Source: Bacteroidota bacterium (lineage in GTDB: Bacteria; Bacteroidota; Bacteroidia; Bacteroidales; F082). From it: DNA of 39,194 bases. The translations under genes were made by a program, and so were the position numbers. The DNA is taken from positions 1-39,194 of the forward strand of contig QMPA01000006.1 of assembly GCA_003650365.1 (NCBI GenBank), read 5' to 3'. Within the stretch, counting starts at the first letter, position 1. Each line of letters starts with the position of its first letter. The notes below the pieces were generated by a model. The model ran no database searches, was not told the origin of the DNA, and saw only the letters and a list, made by a program, of their open reading frames with translations. Shown here piece after piece: positions 1 through 8,198 of this stretch.

Positions 1-416
1 AGGGCGACATGCTTTTACTTGGTGCCGACCTGAAAAAAGATCCCAAAATTATTACCGCTGCTTATAATGATCCCCATGGGATTACTGCTTCTTTTAACCT
101 GAACCTACTTAGCAGGATGAACCGCGAACTGGGAGCAGATTTCGATCTACAACATTTTATGCACCATACTTTTTATGAGCCGGTTTCGGGAGAAGTTTTG
201 AGCTATATTGTTTCCTTACAAAAGCAAAGTGTCAATTTTGAAGCACTTAACTGGAAAACAAATTTTGATGCTTTTGAAATCATCCATACCGAAATATCAA
301 AAAAATACAGCATTCCCGAATTGGAATCCCTGGCAAAAGAGCAGGGATATATAGTAAAGGAACATTTTACCGATGATAAAAAATACTTCCTGGATACGCT
401 TTGGGAAGTAAAATAA
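1..416 (+). CDS. EgtD-like SAM-dependent methyltransferase (3' part only)
   Basis: This is the C-terminal ~137 codons of a gene cut by the left window edge; the reading frame is open to base 3, so the ATG at 9 is internal. The block LLGADLKKDP, then AAYNDPHGITASFN and NRELGADFD, is characteristic of the EgtD / DUF2260 family (L-histidine N-alpha-methyltransferase, first step of ergothioneine synthesis), which is normally about 310-330 residues. The SAM-binding half lies outside the window. Where mycobacterial EgtD has an IEM-type motif with a substrate-binding Glu, this protein reads VLSY, so the Glu seems absent and histidine may not be the substrate. It could therefore be a Bacteroidota-specific methyltransferase of unknown substrate. 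An intergenic repeat begins right after the stop codon. Confidence 0.8.
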   Translation, partial: GDMLLLGADLKKDPKIITAAYNDPHGITASFNLNLLSRMNRELGADFDLQHFMHHTFYEPVSGEVLSYIVSLQKQSVNFEALNWKTNFDAFEIIHTEISKKYSIPELESLAKEQGYIVKEHFTDDKKYFLDTLWEVK

Positions 417-567
417 CCCCTCTGCCCTGCGGGCATCTCCCCCATGGGGAGAATAGGGGTTGCTTAACAAATCTTAGGAAACCCCGTTCTCCCCCTTGGG
501 GGGAGATGTCCTCCTGAGCGGAGTCGAAGATGTCTTCCTGAGCGGAGTCGAAGGAGACAGAAGGGGT
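416..567. repeat. Composite intergenic repeat with inverted GC-rich arms (MITE/REP-like)
   Basis: Two G/C-rich blocks (417-459 and 482-510) are near-perfect inverted copies of each other, each built around CATCTCCCCC and a GGGGAGAA-type arm. The outer ends ACCCCTCTG and AGAAGGGGT-like sequence are also inverted. The element fills nearly the whole gap between the EgtD-like stop codon and the next gene. Similar CTCCCCC...GGGGGAGA and CTGAGCGGAGTCGAAG repeats are, from general knowledge, common between genes in Bacteroidota. No coding capacity is seen. It may be a non-autonomous mobile element or a transcript-end structure. Confidence 0.65.
505..553 (+). repeat. Two tandem 24-bp units containing CCTGAGCGGAGTCGAAG
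   Basis: Units at 505-528 and 529-552 are both GATGTC + two variable bases + CCTGAGCGGAGTCGAA, differing at one or two positions. They are nested inside the larger inverted repeat at 416-567. Only two copies occur, without unique spacers, so this is not a CRISPR array. Confidence 0.8.
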
Positions 568-580
568 CAAAAAACAAACC

Positions 581-988
581 ATGAACCTTACAGAAATAGC
601 CATTATTTTTACCCCCCTTACTTTCCTTCCGGGAATTGGTATGCTTATCATGTCAACTTCGCGCAGGTATATTGAATTGATTAACCAAATGCAGCGGGTT
701 TTTCAGCAAGAACAAAAATACACACAACACTTTTTTTCCTGTCAACAGCAACGCCTACGCATGTTTAAATGGGCACTTACTTTTTTGTACTTATGTGTTG
801 GTTTAGTCCTTTTGGGCAGTCTTCTTGGGGGCATCACTATTTCTAGTCATCCCCTTTCGGAGTATTTACTGCTTTCGTTTGTGATTCTTGCCGTACTCTC
901 CGCTTTGTTAGCTGTTGGAGTTTTAATCCGCGAGTCATTTGTCTCGGCTAGTCTGATTAATGAACAATTCGATATTTATCTTGATTAA
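581..988 (+). CDS. DUF2721-like integral membrane protein
   Basis: This is a 135-residue protein with three predicted membrane helices (about residues 7-24, 63-84 and 95-116). Between helices 1 and 2 lies a charged amphipathic stretch (SRRYIELINQMQRV) that should face the cytoplasm. The size, the early TP...P-containing helix and the polar loop fit the small DUF2721 family of bacterial inner-membrane proteins, whose function is unknown. It starts 14 bases after a composite intergenic repeat and ends about 40 bases before the promoter of the next gene. It may be read through from the EgtD-like gene upstream, since no other promoter is evident. The family assignment rests on pattern recognition only. 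Confidence 0.6.
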   Translation: MNLTEIAIIFTPLTFLPGIGMLIMSTSRRYIELINQMQRVFQQEQKYTQHFFSCQQQRLRMFKWALTFLYLCVGLVLLGSLLGGITISSHPLSEYLLLSFVILAVLSALLAVGVLIRESFVSASLINEQFDIYLD

Positions 989-1030
989 GCATCTGTATAA
1001 GAAAAAGATTCTTCTTATTCTTTTCGCACT

Positions 1031-1064
1031 TTTGTGACAAACACCATTTTTCATACTAATTTTG
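1031..1064 (+). promoter_or_regulatory. Bacteroidota-type promoter (TTTG -33, TAATTTTG -7)
   Basis: TTTG at 1031-1034 and TAATTTTG at 1057-1064 match the TTTG / TAnnTTTG consensus of the Bacteroidota primary sigma factor, with a 22-base spacer. The ATG of the secreted protein gene follows 30 bases downstream. Confidence 0.6.
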
Positions 1065-1094
1065 CACTCCGAAAACCATAAAACACAATTACAA

Positions 1095-4000
1095 ATGAAA
1101 AAATTCAAAATTTTACTTCTAGTTTTTACCCTTGGATTTGTTACTTTTAGTGTCAATTGGGCAGTTAGTGATTCAACACCAACAGAGCGCGAGCGCCGAA
1201 GTAAAGTAATAGGCTGGGTTGATAATAATGCTTATTGGAAACGGATGGCCGATCAGGGCCTTGCCGTTCTTAATCCTGATGTTAGGGTTCCTGAAGTTAT
1301 TTTTACCGGCAGCCAGATTAAGGCAACAACAGTAATAACCGATGACTCTCCCGATGTACCTGTGATTGATGTTGGAAGCAGTACACAAAGCGAAAACTCA
1401 GTTTTTGTTGATCCCAACAATCCTGATGTCATGCTAAATTCTAATAATTCTACTTCCGTAACAGGTCCTCCATCCTACGGGGCAAATAATTTATATACCT
1501 TCGATTTTGCAGAAACATTTGAAGGTAGCAAATTTGGTACAAACGGTAACAACAGCGGTGACCCAACTACAGCTATCGGAACTGACGGACGTTGGTATGT
1601 GGGTTATATCAACAATGGAGGAATGGGAGTGTCTTATTCTGACAACCAGGGAGAATCCTGGATACGCAAACAATCGGGGCCAAATCCCGGCGGGTCGGGT
1701 GCAGATAAAAACCACCTCTGGATAGACACTAAAGAAGGTGGTACATACGAAAACAGGGTTTACAATGCCTGGTCCGATTTTGGCGGTTCTTATAATAACC
1801 AAATTGTAGCAACCTACTCTGCCGATAATGGCGAAACATGGGAAAGCAGACAGCGTATCAGCCTTGGTGTCGCTGCAGGAAACCACAACCAGGGTGTAAA
1901 TCTGAGCACCGGCCCCAATGGTGAAGTTTATGCCGTTTGGGCAATTTACGATGCTTGGCCTCAGGATGAAAAATCACTCGGTTTTGCAAAATCTTTAGAT
2001 GGCGGCGAAACATGGGAAGATTCTTATCGCATCATCAATAACATACGTGGCATCCGGCAAAGTGGTGTGCCACAAAATATGCGGGTAAACAGTTTTCCTG
2101 CCATGGCCGTCGATGTAAGTGGAGGTAGTAAAAATGGAACCATTTATGTTGTTTGGACCAATGTGGGAGTACCGGGTGAAAATTCTGGTAGCGACCGTGA
2201 TATTTATCTTATCAAATCTGATGATGGAGGGGACAGTTGGTCAGAAGAACCTATCAGAATAAATCAAGATCCCATCGGGCAGGGAAAAGCACATTATATG
2301 CCATGGATTGCTTGCGATCCTACAAATGGAACGGTGAGTGTAGTTTGGTACGACAACCGCAATACAAGTAATACTCAAGCCGAAGCTTGGGTAGCAACTT
2401 CTAACGATGGCGGCGAAACATGGGAAGACTTTAAAGTAAGCGATGTAGCTTTTACACCATCACCTATCCCAGGAATGGCCACTGGATATTTTGGCGATTA
2501 TCTCGGAATTACCGCCCTCAACGGCAAAGTTTATCCTTGTTGGACTGACAACCGCTCGGGCCATGCCATGACCTATGTTTCTCCTTTTGTAACTATTTCT
2601 GTAACAAATCCTTTTAACCTGCAAGCCAGTGTTGATCAGGAAACAGGTGCTTGCGACTTAAGCTGGAATTTCAATGAAGGATCAGGATTTATGAATTTCA
2701 GGATTTATCGCGATGACGTTATGATTGCCGAAACTGAAGCACTGACTTATACCGACCAAATTCCTGAGTTTGGTTACTATACTTATAAAGTTACTGCTTA
2801 TTACGGTGGTACAACCGAGTCATCGGCAACTGTTAAAGAAACCCAATGGGGTTCATCAACAATGGAGGTCATCCCAGGTGAATACACCGCTAATTTACTC
2901 ATCGATGATTCTGTTACCCAAATAATGAAAATAAAAAATACCGGTGTCCTCGATCTTGATTTTTCTGTTTCACCGTTCTTCATTCCTATCAATACAATAA
3001 ATTATAAAGCCGCCAATGGTGGAGGTGATGAATTTATCAGTAGAGTTATACTAGCTGGCATTAACAACACTTCCGGCTTCGAAAATTACAGTGATTATTC
3101 CAATGACTTTGCCCAAATGCAAGCTGGGGAATCCTACCAAATTCAGGTATTCAATGGCAATGCTTACAATGGTGATCAATGTGCTGTTTGGGTTGACTGG
3201 AATGCCAATGGTGAATTTGAGGAACAAGCAATCGTGCTTCAAGCTGATGAAACTTCGCAGGTATTTACAGGATCAATAACTCCGCCTGAAGGTAGTGTTC
3301 AGGGAACAGTTTTAATACGTATACGGCTTGCCGGTCCGGGAAATATGTCGGCCTATGGCGAAACACAATATGGTGAAGTAGAAGATTATTCCATCTTGAT
3401 TGCTTCCTGGTTGACACTCGATCCGGACGAAGGTACTGTAGCCGCAGGCGATTCATTGCTAATCGATCTTAAATTTAATGCCACTGGGCTTGAAACAGGA
3501 ACTTATAGCGATATCATTAAATTTGTTTCCAACGATTTAGACAATCCTTTCTACAGTATTCCTGTGACATTAAACATTACCGACCTTGCCGTTGTTGCTA
3601 CTGCCGAACCAACTGATATTTGCCTGGGATCAAGTGCACAGCTCAGTGCAAATCCACAAGGGGGTTCAGGAACTTATACTTATGCATGGAGTTCTATTCC
3701 CGAAGGTTTTTCTTCCGATGAACAAAATCCAATTGTCGAACCAATTGAAAACACAAAATACTTTGTTGCTGTAAATGATGGCATACTAAGCATGACTGAT
3801 TCAACGGAAGTTGCAGTTCATGCGCTGCCCATTGCCGATCTTGGTGAAGACCTGGTATTGTGTGGCGAAACACAACACTTTATGGATGCAGGAAATCCAG
3901 GGGCAACTTACCTATGGTCAAGCGGTCATACAACACAAACTGTTGTGGTTGTGGGTGAAGGTGAAAACCAATATTGGGTATTAATTACCAACGAAAATAA

Positions 4001-4550
4001 TTGCACTGATAGCGACACTGTTAATATTAATTTCGCTACAATTCCACTGGTTGATCTGGGTGTTGATACTGTCATATGCCAGGATCAGACTTATACTATT
4101 GATGCCGGAAATCCCGGAGCAAGCTATTTGTGGTCCACCGGAGAAACAACGCAAACTATCATTGTCGATACATCTAAATATAACTTTGGACTTCATACTT
4201 TCTCCGTCCAGGTTACCAGCCAATATCTTTGTGAAAGTGGTGATGAAGTTTCCATCGATATTAAAGACTGTACAGGTATTGACGAATATGACAGGGTAGT
4301 TTCCCTTGGCCTGTTTCCGAATCCAACTTCTGGTGTTTTTGAACTGGAACTGGAAAGCGACAGAAACCAGAAAATCAACATTATTGTAATGTCAATTTCG
4401 GGCAGCCTGGTTTATGAAAAAACCGATATTGTAATTAATGGCTTCTATTCTCAACAGATTGATCTTTCTGCATTTACTTCAGGAATTTATACTGTTTTTA
4501 TTGTTGGGGATAGTTATATTGAAAATAAAAAAATTGTTCTAAATAATTAG
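1095..4550 (+). CDS. Giant secreted Asp-box (BNR) beta-propeller protein with T9SS sorting domain
   Basis: The start is taken at ATG 1095, which directly opens a signal peptide (MKKFKILLLVFTLGF); an in-frame TTG at 1062 lies on the promoter and is rejected. The product has 1151 residues. Residues ~100-500 form a sialidase-like propeller with five Asp-boxes (near 183, 243, 300, 375 and 436, such as SADNGETW and SNDGGETW). An Fn3-like domain follows (~505-590), then a GEVED-type domain (~640-770, DWNANGEFEE and GEVEDY), a beta-sandwich, three Ig-like modules (~829-1057) and a type A T9SS sorting domain (~1072-1151, FPNPTSGVFEL). The sialidase FRIP motif was not found, so glycan cleavage is not supported. 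It should be exported by the T9SS and attached to or released from the surface. A paralogue follows directly at 4745. Confidence 0.85.
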   Translation: MKKFKILLLVFTLGFVTFSVNWAVSDSTPTERERRSKVIGWVDNNAYWKRMADQGLAVLNPDVRVPEVIFTGSQIKATTVITDDSPDVPVIDVGSSTQSENSVFVDPNNPDVMLNSNNSTSVTGPPSYGANNLYTFDFAETFEGSKFGTNGNNSGDPTTAIGTDGRWYVGYINNGGMGVSYSDNQGESWIRKQSGPNPGGSGADKNHLWIDTKEGGTYENRVYNAWSDFGGSYNNQIVATYSADNGETWESRQRISLGVAAGNHNQGVNLSTGPNGEVYAVWAIYDAWPQDEKSLGFAKSLDGGETWEDSYRIINNIRGIRQSGVPQNMRVNSFPAMAVDVSGGSKNGTIYVVWTNVGVPGENSGSDRDIYLIKSDDGGDSWSEEPIRINQDPIGQGKAHYMPWIACDPTNGTVSVVWYDNRNTSNTQAEAWVATSNDGGETWEDFKVSDVAFTPSPIPGMATGYFGDYLGITALNGKVYPCWTDNRSGHAMTYVSPFVTISVTNPFNLQASVDQETGACDLSWNFNEGSGFMNFRIYRDDVMIAETEALTYTDQIPEFGYYTYKVTAYYGGTTESSATVKETQWGSSTMEVIPGEYTANLLIDDSVTQIMKIKNTGVLDLDFSVSPFFIPINTINYKAANGGGDEFISRVILAGINNTSGFENYSDYSNDFAQMQAGESYQIQVFNGNAYNGDQCAVWVDWNANGEFEEQAIVLQADETSQVFTGSITPPEGSVQGTVLIRIRLAGPGNMSAYGETQYGEVEDYSILIASWLTLDPDEGTVAAGDSLLIDLKFNATGLETGTYSDIIKFVSNDLDNPFYSIPVTLNITDLAVVATAEPTDICLGSSAQLSANPQGGSGTYTYAWSSIPEGFSSDEQNPIVEPIENTKYFVAVNDGILSMTDSTEVAVHALPIADLGEDLVLCGETQHFMDAGNPGATYLWSSGHTTQTVVVVGEGENQYWVLITNENNCTDSDTVNINFATIPLVDLGVDTVICQDQTYTIDAGNPGASYLWSTGETTQTIIVDTSKYNFGLHTFSVQVTSQYLCESGDEVSIDIKDCTGIDEYDRVVSLGLFPNPTSGVFELELESDRNQKINIIVMSISGSLVYEKTDIVINGFYSQQIDLSAFTSGIYTVFIVGDSYIENKKIVLNN
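3828..4265 (+). repeat. Duplicated ~72-residue Ig-like module inside the first giant secreted protein
   Basis: Residues ~912-982 and ~984-1057 repeat one module with the shared core DAGNPGA-YLWS-G-TTQT, preceded by LG-D---C. The neighbouring paralogue has only one copy of this module, near 7474-7700, so copy number differs between the two genes. Confidence 0.8.
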
Positions 4551-4558
4551 CGAAAAGA

Positions 4559-4593
4559 ATATGGATGTGAGAAAATCACGTCCATATTTTTTT
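4559..4593 (+). terminator. Rho-independent terminator
   Basis: A 12-bp stem (ATATGGATGTGA with TCACGTCCATAT, one G-T pair) has a 5-base loop and is followed by a run of T. It begins 8 bases after the stop of the first giant secreted protein gene. Confidence 0.85.
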
Positions 4594-4696
4594 GTATCAG
4601 GCAACCAATACAAATATTTCTGTCTTAGGAATAAGCGCTAAATCCTAAGAAAATGTTAATCTAAAGTGCTTTACCAAGTTGTAAATAAATGTTTAC

Positions 4697-4704
4697 TATC
4701 TTGC
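4697..4704 (+). promoter_or_regulatory. Possible promoter -7 box
   Basis: TATCTTGC lies 40 bases before the ATG of the second giant secreted protein gene and resembles TAnnTTTG imperfectly. A TTG at 4679-4681 is closer than the usual -33 spacing. The upstream terminator means this gene needs its own promoter, but this box is only a candidate. Confidence 0.35.
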
Positions 4705-4744
4705 GGCGCAAAAATCCTGAATTATTCACAAATCATTAAATCAC

Positions 4745-7700
4745 ATGAAAAAATCTAAACTTTTTATTGTTCTTGTTTTACTGGGCACTTTTGCCATTGG
4801 TGTAAACTGGGCGATTAGTAATGGGAAAAAATCGGAGCGCGAAAAACGCAATTCGTTCAATACCAGTATTGATAACATCAACTACTGGGTTAAAGCTGCC
4901 GAAAAAGGGATCATCCCATTTAACCCGGAAATAAAAACCAAACCAGCGGTCTTTACCGGAAGTAATATTCGGGCATTCAGTACCATTACAGAAGACTCAC
5001 CCGATGTACCGGTTACCGAAATTAATTCGACACAAAGTGAAAACTCCATTTTTGTGGATCCCAATGATCCGAGTGTTGTACTGAATTCCAATAACTCAAC
5101 GCAAAACCCTGTTGGTCAATTATACGGTGCCAACGATTTCTTTTCTTTCGATGCAGCCGAAAGCTGGGAAGGAGAAGTTCAAGGTGCCGGTGGAAGCAAT
5201 AGTGGCGACCCCACAACAGCCATTGGCCTTAATGGCAGGTGGTATGTAAATTACATCGACAATCCAGGTGGAATGGGCTGCTCCTATTCTGACGACCAGG
5301 GAGCAAGTTGGACAACAGTGACCGTTGCCCCCAACCCGGGAGACCTTGCCGATAAAAACCATATGTGGATCGACAACAGCTCCACCAGTCCTTACGAAGG
5401 CTATCTTTACATTGCCTGGACAAATTTTGGTGGTGGCAATGACAGAGAAATCGCTATCGCATATTCTCACGATAATGGAGAAAGCTGGACGATTAACAAC
5501 AACATCAGTAGTGCAGTAAATGCAGGAAGTCACAACCAGGGTGTAAACCTGAGTACTGGTCCTAATGGGGAAGTTTATGCACATTGGGCCATTTACGATG
5601 GTTGGCCTTCTGACGAGTCAGCCATTGGTTTTGCCAGATCATTGGATGGTGGTGTCACCTGGGAACCAGCTACCAGAGCTGTCACAAATATTCGGGGTAT
5701 CCGTAATTCGGAGACTTCTAAACATATGCGCGAAAATTCATTTCCTGCTGCAACTGTTGATAACAGTAATGGCCCTGACAGGGGAAGTATTTATGTAACC
5801 TGGGCCAATATCGGCACACCTGGTATAAATACAGGAAATGACATGGATGTGTATATTTCAAAATCAACTGATGGTGGTGACACATGGTCTGATGCTATTC
5901 GTGTAAACCAGGATCCTGCCGGACTTGGAAAAGAGCATTATTTCCCATGGATTACCTGCGATCCGGCCAATGGAATTTTAAGTGCTATTTTCTATGACGA
6001 CCGCAATGTGAGCAGTTTAGACATTGAAGTTTATTGTGCCAACTCAGACGATGGTGGCGAAACCTGGGAAGATTTTAAAGTGAGTGATGTTTCAACTACA
6101 CCTTCTCCAATTCCCGGTTTAGCTAGTGATTACTTTGGTGACTACATCGGTATTATTGCACAAGATGGTTGGGTGTACCCAACATGGACAGACAACCGTT
6201 CGGGTTCAGCCATGACCTACGTTTCACCCTACCAAACCAATCCTCTAAATAAGCCTTCAGACTTAAATGCTATTGTTACATTTGAAACAGGTGCGGTTGA
6301 TTTAACATGGCTTTATGAGACCGGTGAAAATTTCCTGCACTTTAATGTCTATCGTGATGGTGAGTTTATTGCAGAAACAGCTGATGTTACGTATACTGAT
6401 CAGCTCCCTGATTATGGTGATTTTTCCTACCAGGTATCTGCATTCTACACCGAAGATATGGAATCAGGTGCAGTAAGTACTGCAGTACGATGGGGAGATC
6501 CACACATTAGTGTTTCTCCTACAAGCTTGTTCGAAAACCTGGTTATTAATACACAATCTACCCAATACCTTACAGTGATTAATACAGGCCAATTGGATCT
6601 TGATTATTCAATCTCTGCATTTGTTAACGAGAGCCGCTCAGTTTTGGATTACTGTACAGCCGGTTCTACCGAAGGAGATGAATACATTTCCCGGGTTCAG
6701 GTTGGAGACATTGATAATGAGACGGGCAGTAATTTTTATCAGGATTATACAAACTTGGTTACAAGTATGCGTACCGGCGAATCTTATCCCATCACTATTA
6801 CAAATGGAAACTCATACATCAAAGATTACTGTGGTGCATGGATTGACTGGGATGGAAACGGTGAATTTGACGAAGAGATGATTGAATTTTCCGGAAGCCC
6901 CGGACATGGCCCCTACACAGCCAATATATCACCACCTGTTGGTGCAAAAACAGGAATGACACGCATGCGCATTCGTATCAGGTACGATGGAGAGCTTTAC
7001 CCTTGTGAATATACACAATATGGGGAAGTAGAAGATTACGGCATTAATGTTCAGGGTTGGTTGGGTATTGAGCCAGTTAACGGCACAGTACTTCCCGGTG
7101 ATACAAGTATGATTGCTGTAAATTTTGATGCAACAGATATGGAAGCCGGTACATACAATGCCACAGCACAATTCTCTTCTAACGACCCGGATGCAAATGA
7201 GGTTGACGTTGAAATTCAGCTAAATATTAGCCAAATTCTGGCAACGGTATCTGCCGATAAAGAAGCTATTTGTATTGGAGACAGTGTACAAATGAGTACT
7301 AGCATTGCTGGATCATCTGATACTTTGATTTATTCATGGTATTCTGTTCCTGAAGGATTTACTGGTGATAAAGATGAGGTTAAGGCCTATCCCGAAATAT
7401 CTACCTGGTATTATGTGAATGTTTCAGATACAAGTGAGCATTCTTCAATCGATTCTGTTTTTGTTGAAGTTTACGCCCAACCTGTTATTGCACTCGGTGC
7501 CGATACCAGTATTTGTGGTGTAAATACCTGGACATTGGATGCGGGCAATCCGGGTTCAACTTATTTGTGGTCAACCGATGAAACGACTCAAACAATCGAA
7601 ATCAGTACAGATGGCGTTTATGAAATCATTGAATATATGGTTACTGTTACCAACGAGAATGCATGTAGCAGTACAGCCGGTATTGTTATTGAATGGGTAG

Positions 7701-7981
7701 ATTGTACCAGTATTGACGAATTAAGCAGCAATGTTTCGCTCAGCATTTTCCCCAATCCTAACAACGGTGAATTTAGTTTAAAACTTAACGCACTAAAGGA
7801 TGAAATTGTAAGTGTTACTGTTGTAAACGAATTGGGTGCAATAGTGTACACCAAAGAAGACATTAGCATACGCGAAGTGCTTACTTTGAAAATAAATCTG
7901 CAAGAAAAAGCAGCAGGTATTTACTCTATTGTAGTACGTTCCGACAATGGAATGATTAACAAAAAGGTTGTTGTAAAATAA
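4745..7981 (+). CDS. Giant secreted Asp-box (BNR) protein with T9SS sorting domain, paralogue of the upstream gene
   Basis: This 1078-residue protein is clearly related to the preceding one along its whole length: both carry VNWA-S after the signal peptide, then FTGS-I, DSPDVPV, TQSENS-FVDPN-P and LNSNNST. It has a signal peptide (~1-20), a propeller at ~100-500 with Asp-boxes such as SHDNGESW, STDGGDTW and SDDGGETW, an Fn3-like domain, a GEVED-type domain (DWDGNGEFDE, GEVEDY), a beta-sandwich, two Ig-like modules and a type A T9SS sorting domain (FPNPNNGEFSL). It has one Ig-like module fewer than its neighbour. No FRIP motif is visible. The pair arose by tandem duplication, and each copy has its own terminator. 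A role in adhesion or polymer binding is possible, but the substrate is unknown. Confidence 0.85.
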   Translation: MKKSKLFIVLVLLGTFAIGVNWAISNGKKSEREKRNSFNTSIDNINYWVKAAEKGIIPFNPEIKTKPAVFTGSNIRAFSTITEDSPDVPVTEINSTQSENSIFVDPNDPSVVLNSNNSTQNPVGQLYGANDFFSFDAAESWEGEVQGAGGSNSGDPTTAIGLNGRWYVNYIDNPGGMGCSYSDDQGASWTTVTVAPNPGDLADKNHMWIDNSSTSPYEGYLYIAWTNFGGGNDREIAIAYSHDNGESWTINNNISSAVNAGSHNQGVNLSTGPNGEVYAHWAIYDGWPSDESAIGFARSLDGGVTWEPATRAVTNIRGIRNSETSKHMRENSFPAATVDNSNGPDRGSIYVTWANIGTPGINTGNDMDVYISKSTDGGDTWSDAIRVNQDPAGLGKEHYFPWITCDPANGILSAIFYDDRNVSSLDIEVYCANSDDGGETWEDFKVSDVSTTPSPIPGLASDYFGDYIGIIAQDGWVYPTWTDNRSGSAMTYVSPYQTNPLNKPSDLNAIVTFETGAVDLTWLYETGENFLHFNVYRDGEFIAETADVTYTDQLPDYGDFSYQVSAFYTEDMESGAVSTAVRWGDPHISVSPTSLFENLVINTQSTQYLTVINTGQLDLDYSISAFVNESRSVLDYCTAGSTEGDEYISRVQVGDIDNETGSNFYQDYTNLVTSMRTGESYPITITNGNSYIKDYCGAWIDWDGNGEFDEEMIEFSGSPGHGPYTANISPPVGAKTGMTRMRIRIRYDGELYPCEYTQYGEVEDYGINVQGWLGIEPVNGTVLPGDTSMIAVNFDATDMEAGTYNATAQFSSNDPDANEVDVEIQLNISQILATVSADKEAICIGDSVQMSTSIAGSSDTLIYSWYSVPEGFTGDKDEVKAYPEISTWYYVNVSDTSEHSSIDSVFVEVYAQPVIALGADTSICGVNTWTLDAGNPGSTYLWSTDETTQTIEISTDGVYEIIEYMVTVTNENACSSTAGIVIEWVDCTSIDELSSNVSLSIFPNPNNGEFSLKLNALKDEIVSVTVVNELGAIVYTKEDISIREVLTLKINLQEKAAGIYSIVVRSDNGMINKKVVVK

Positions 7982-8002
7982 ACTTTTTCTATCAAAAATA
8001 AT

Positions 8003-8046
8003 AATCCCCCAGGCTGATTATCACAATTGGTCGGGGGATTTTTTTT
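8003..8046 (+). terminator. Rho-independent terminator
   Basis: An 8-bp stem, AATCCCCC (8003-8010) with GGGGGATT (8033-8040), encloses a 22-base loop and is followed by TTTTTT. It lies 22 bases after the stop of the second giant secreted protein gene. Confidence 0.8.
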
Positions 8047-8150
8047 GGTTGAGAAAAGTGAAATACAGCATAAACGAGAACATATCTAGATATGTTAATT
8101 TATAATAGTTCTAATTAAGACCATTGGTTACTAAAAGCTTCACAAATAGT

Positions 8151-8158
8151 TAATTTTG
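8151..8158 (+). promoter_or_regulatory. Promoter -7 box TAATTTTG
   Basis: This is an exact TAnnTTTG match 40 bases upstream of the ATG at 8199, and it is identical to the -7 box of the first giant secreted protein gene. A TTG at 8124-8126 is a weak -33 candidate with a slightly long spacer (24 bases). Confidence 0.5.
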
Positions 8159-8198
8159 TCGCGAAAATTTAATTTTTTAATCAAAAAAATAGAATGCT

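Noticed and set aside
505-553. Two 24-bp direct repeats as a CRISPR array
   Set aside because: The units are directly adjacent with no unique spacers, only two copies, and no cas genes nearby.
5120-5584. 154-codon minus-strand frame opposite the second giant secreted protein
   Set aside because: It is antisense to a clear coding domain; a parallel frame opposite the paralogue reflects the duplication.
1095-7981. Calling the two giant Asp-box proteins sialidases
   Set aside because: Asp-boxes define the propeller only; the FRIP motif and active-site set were not found.
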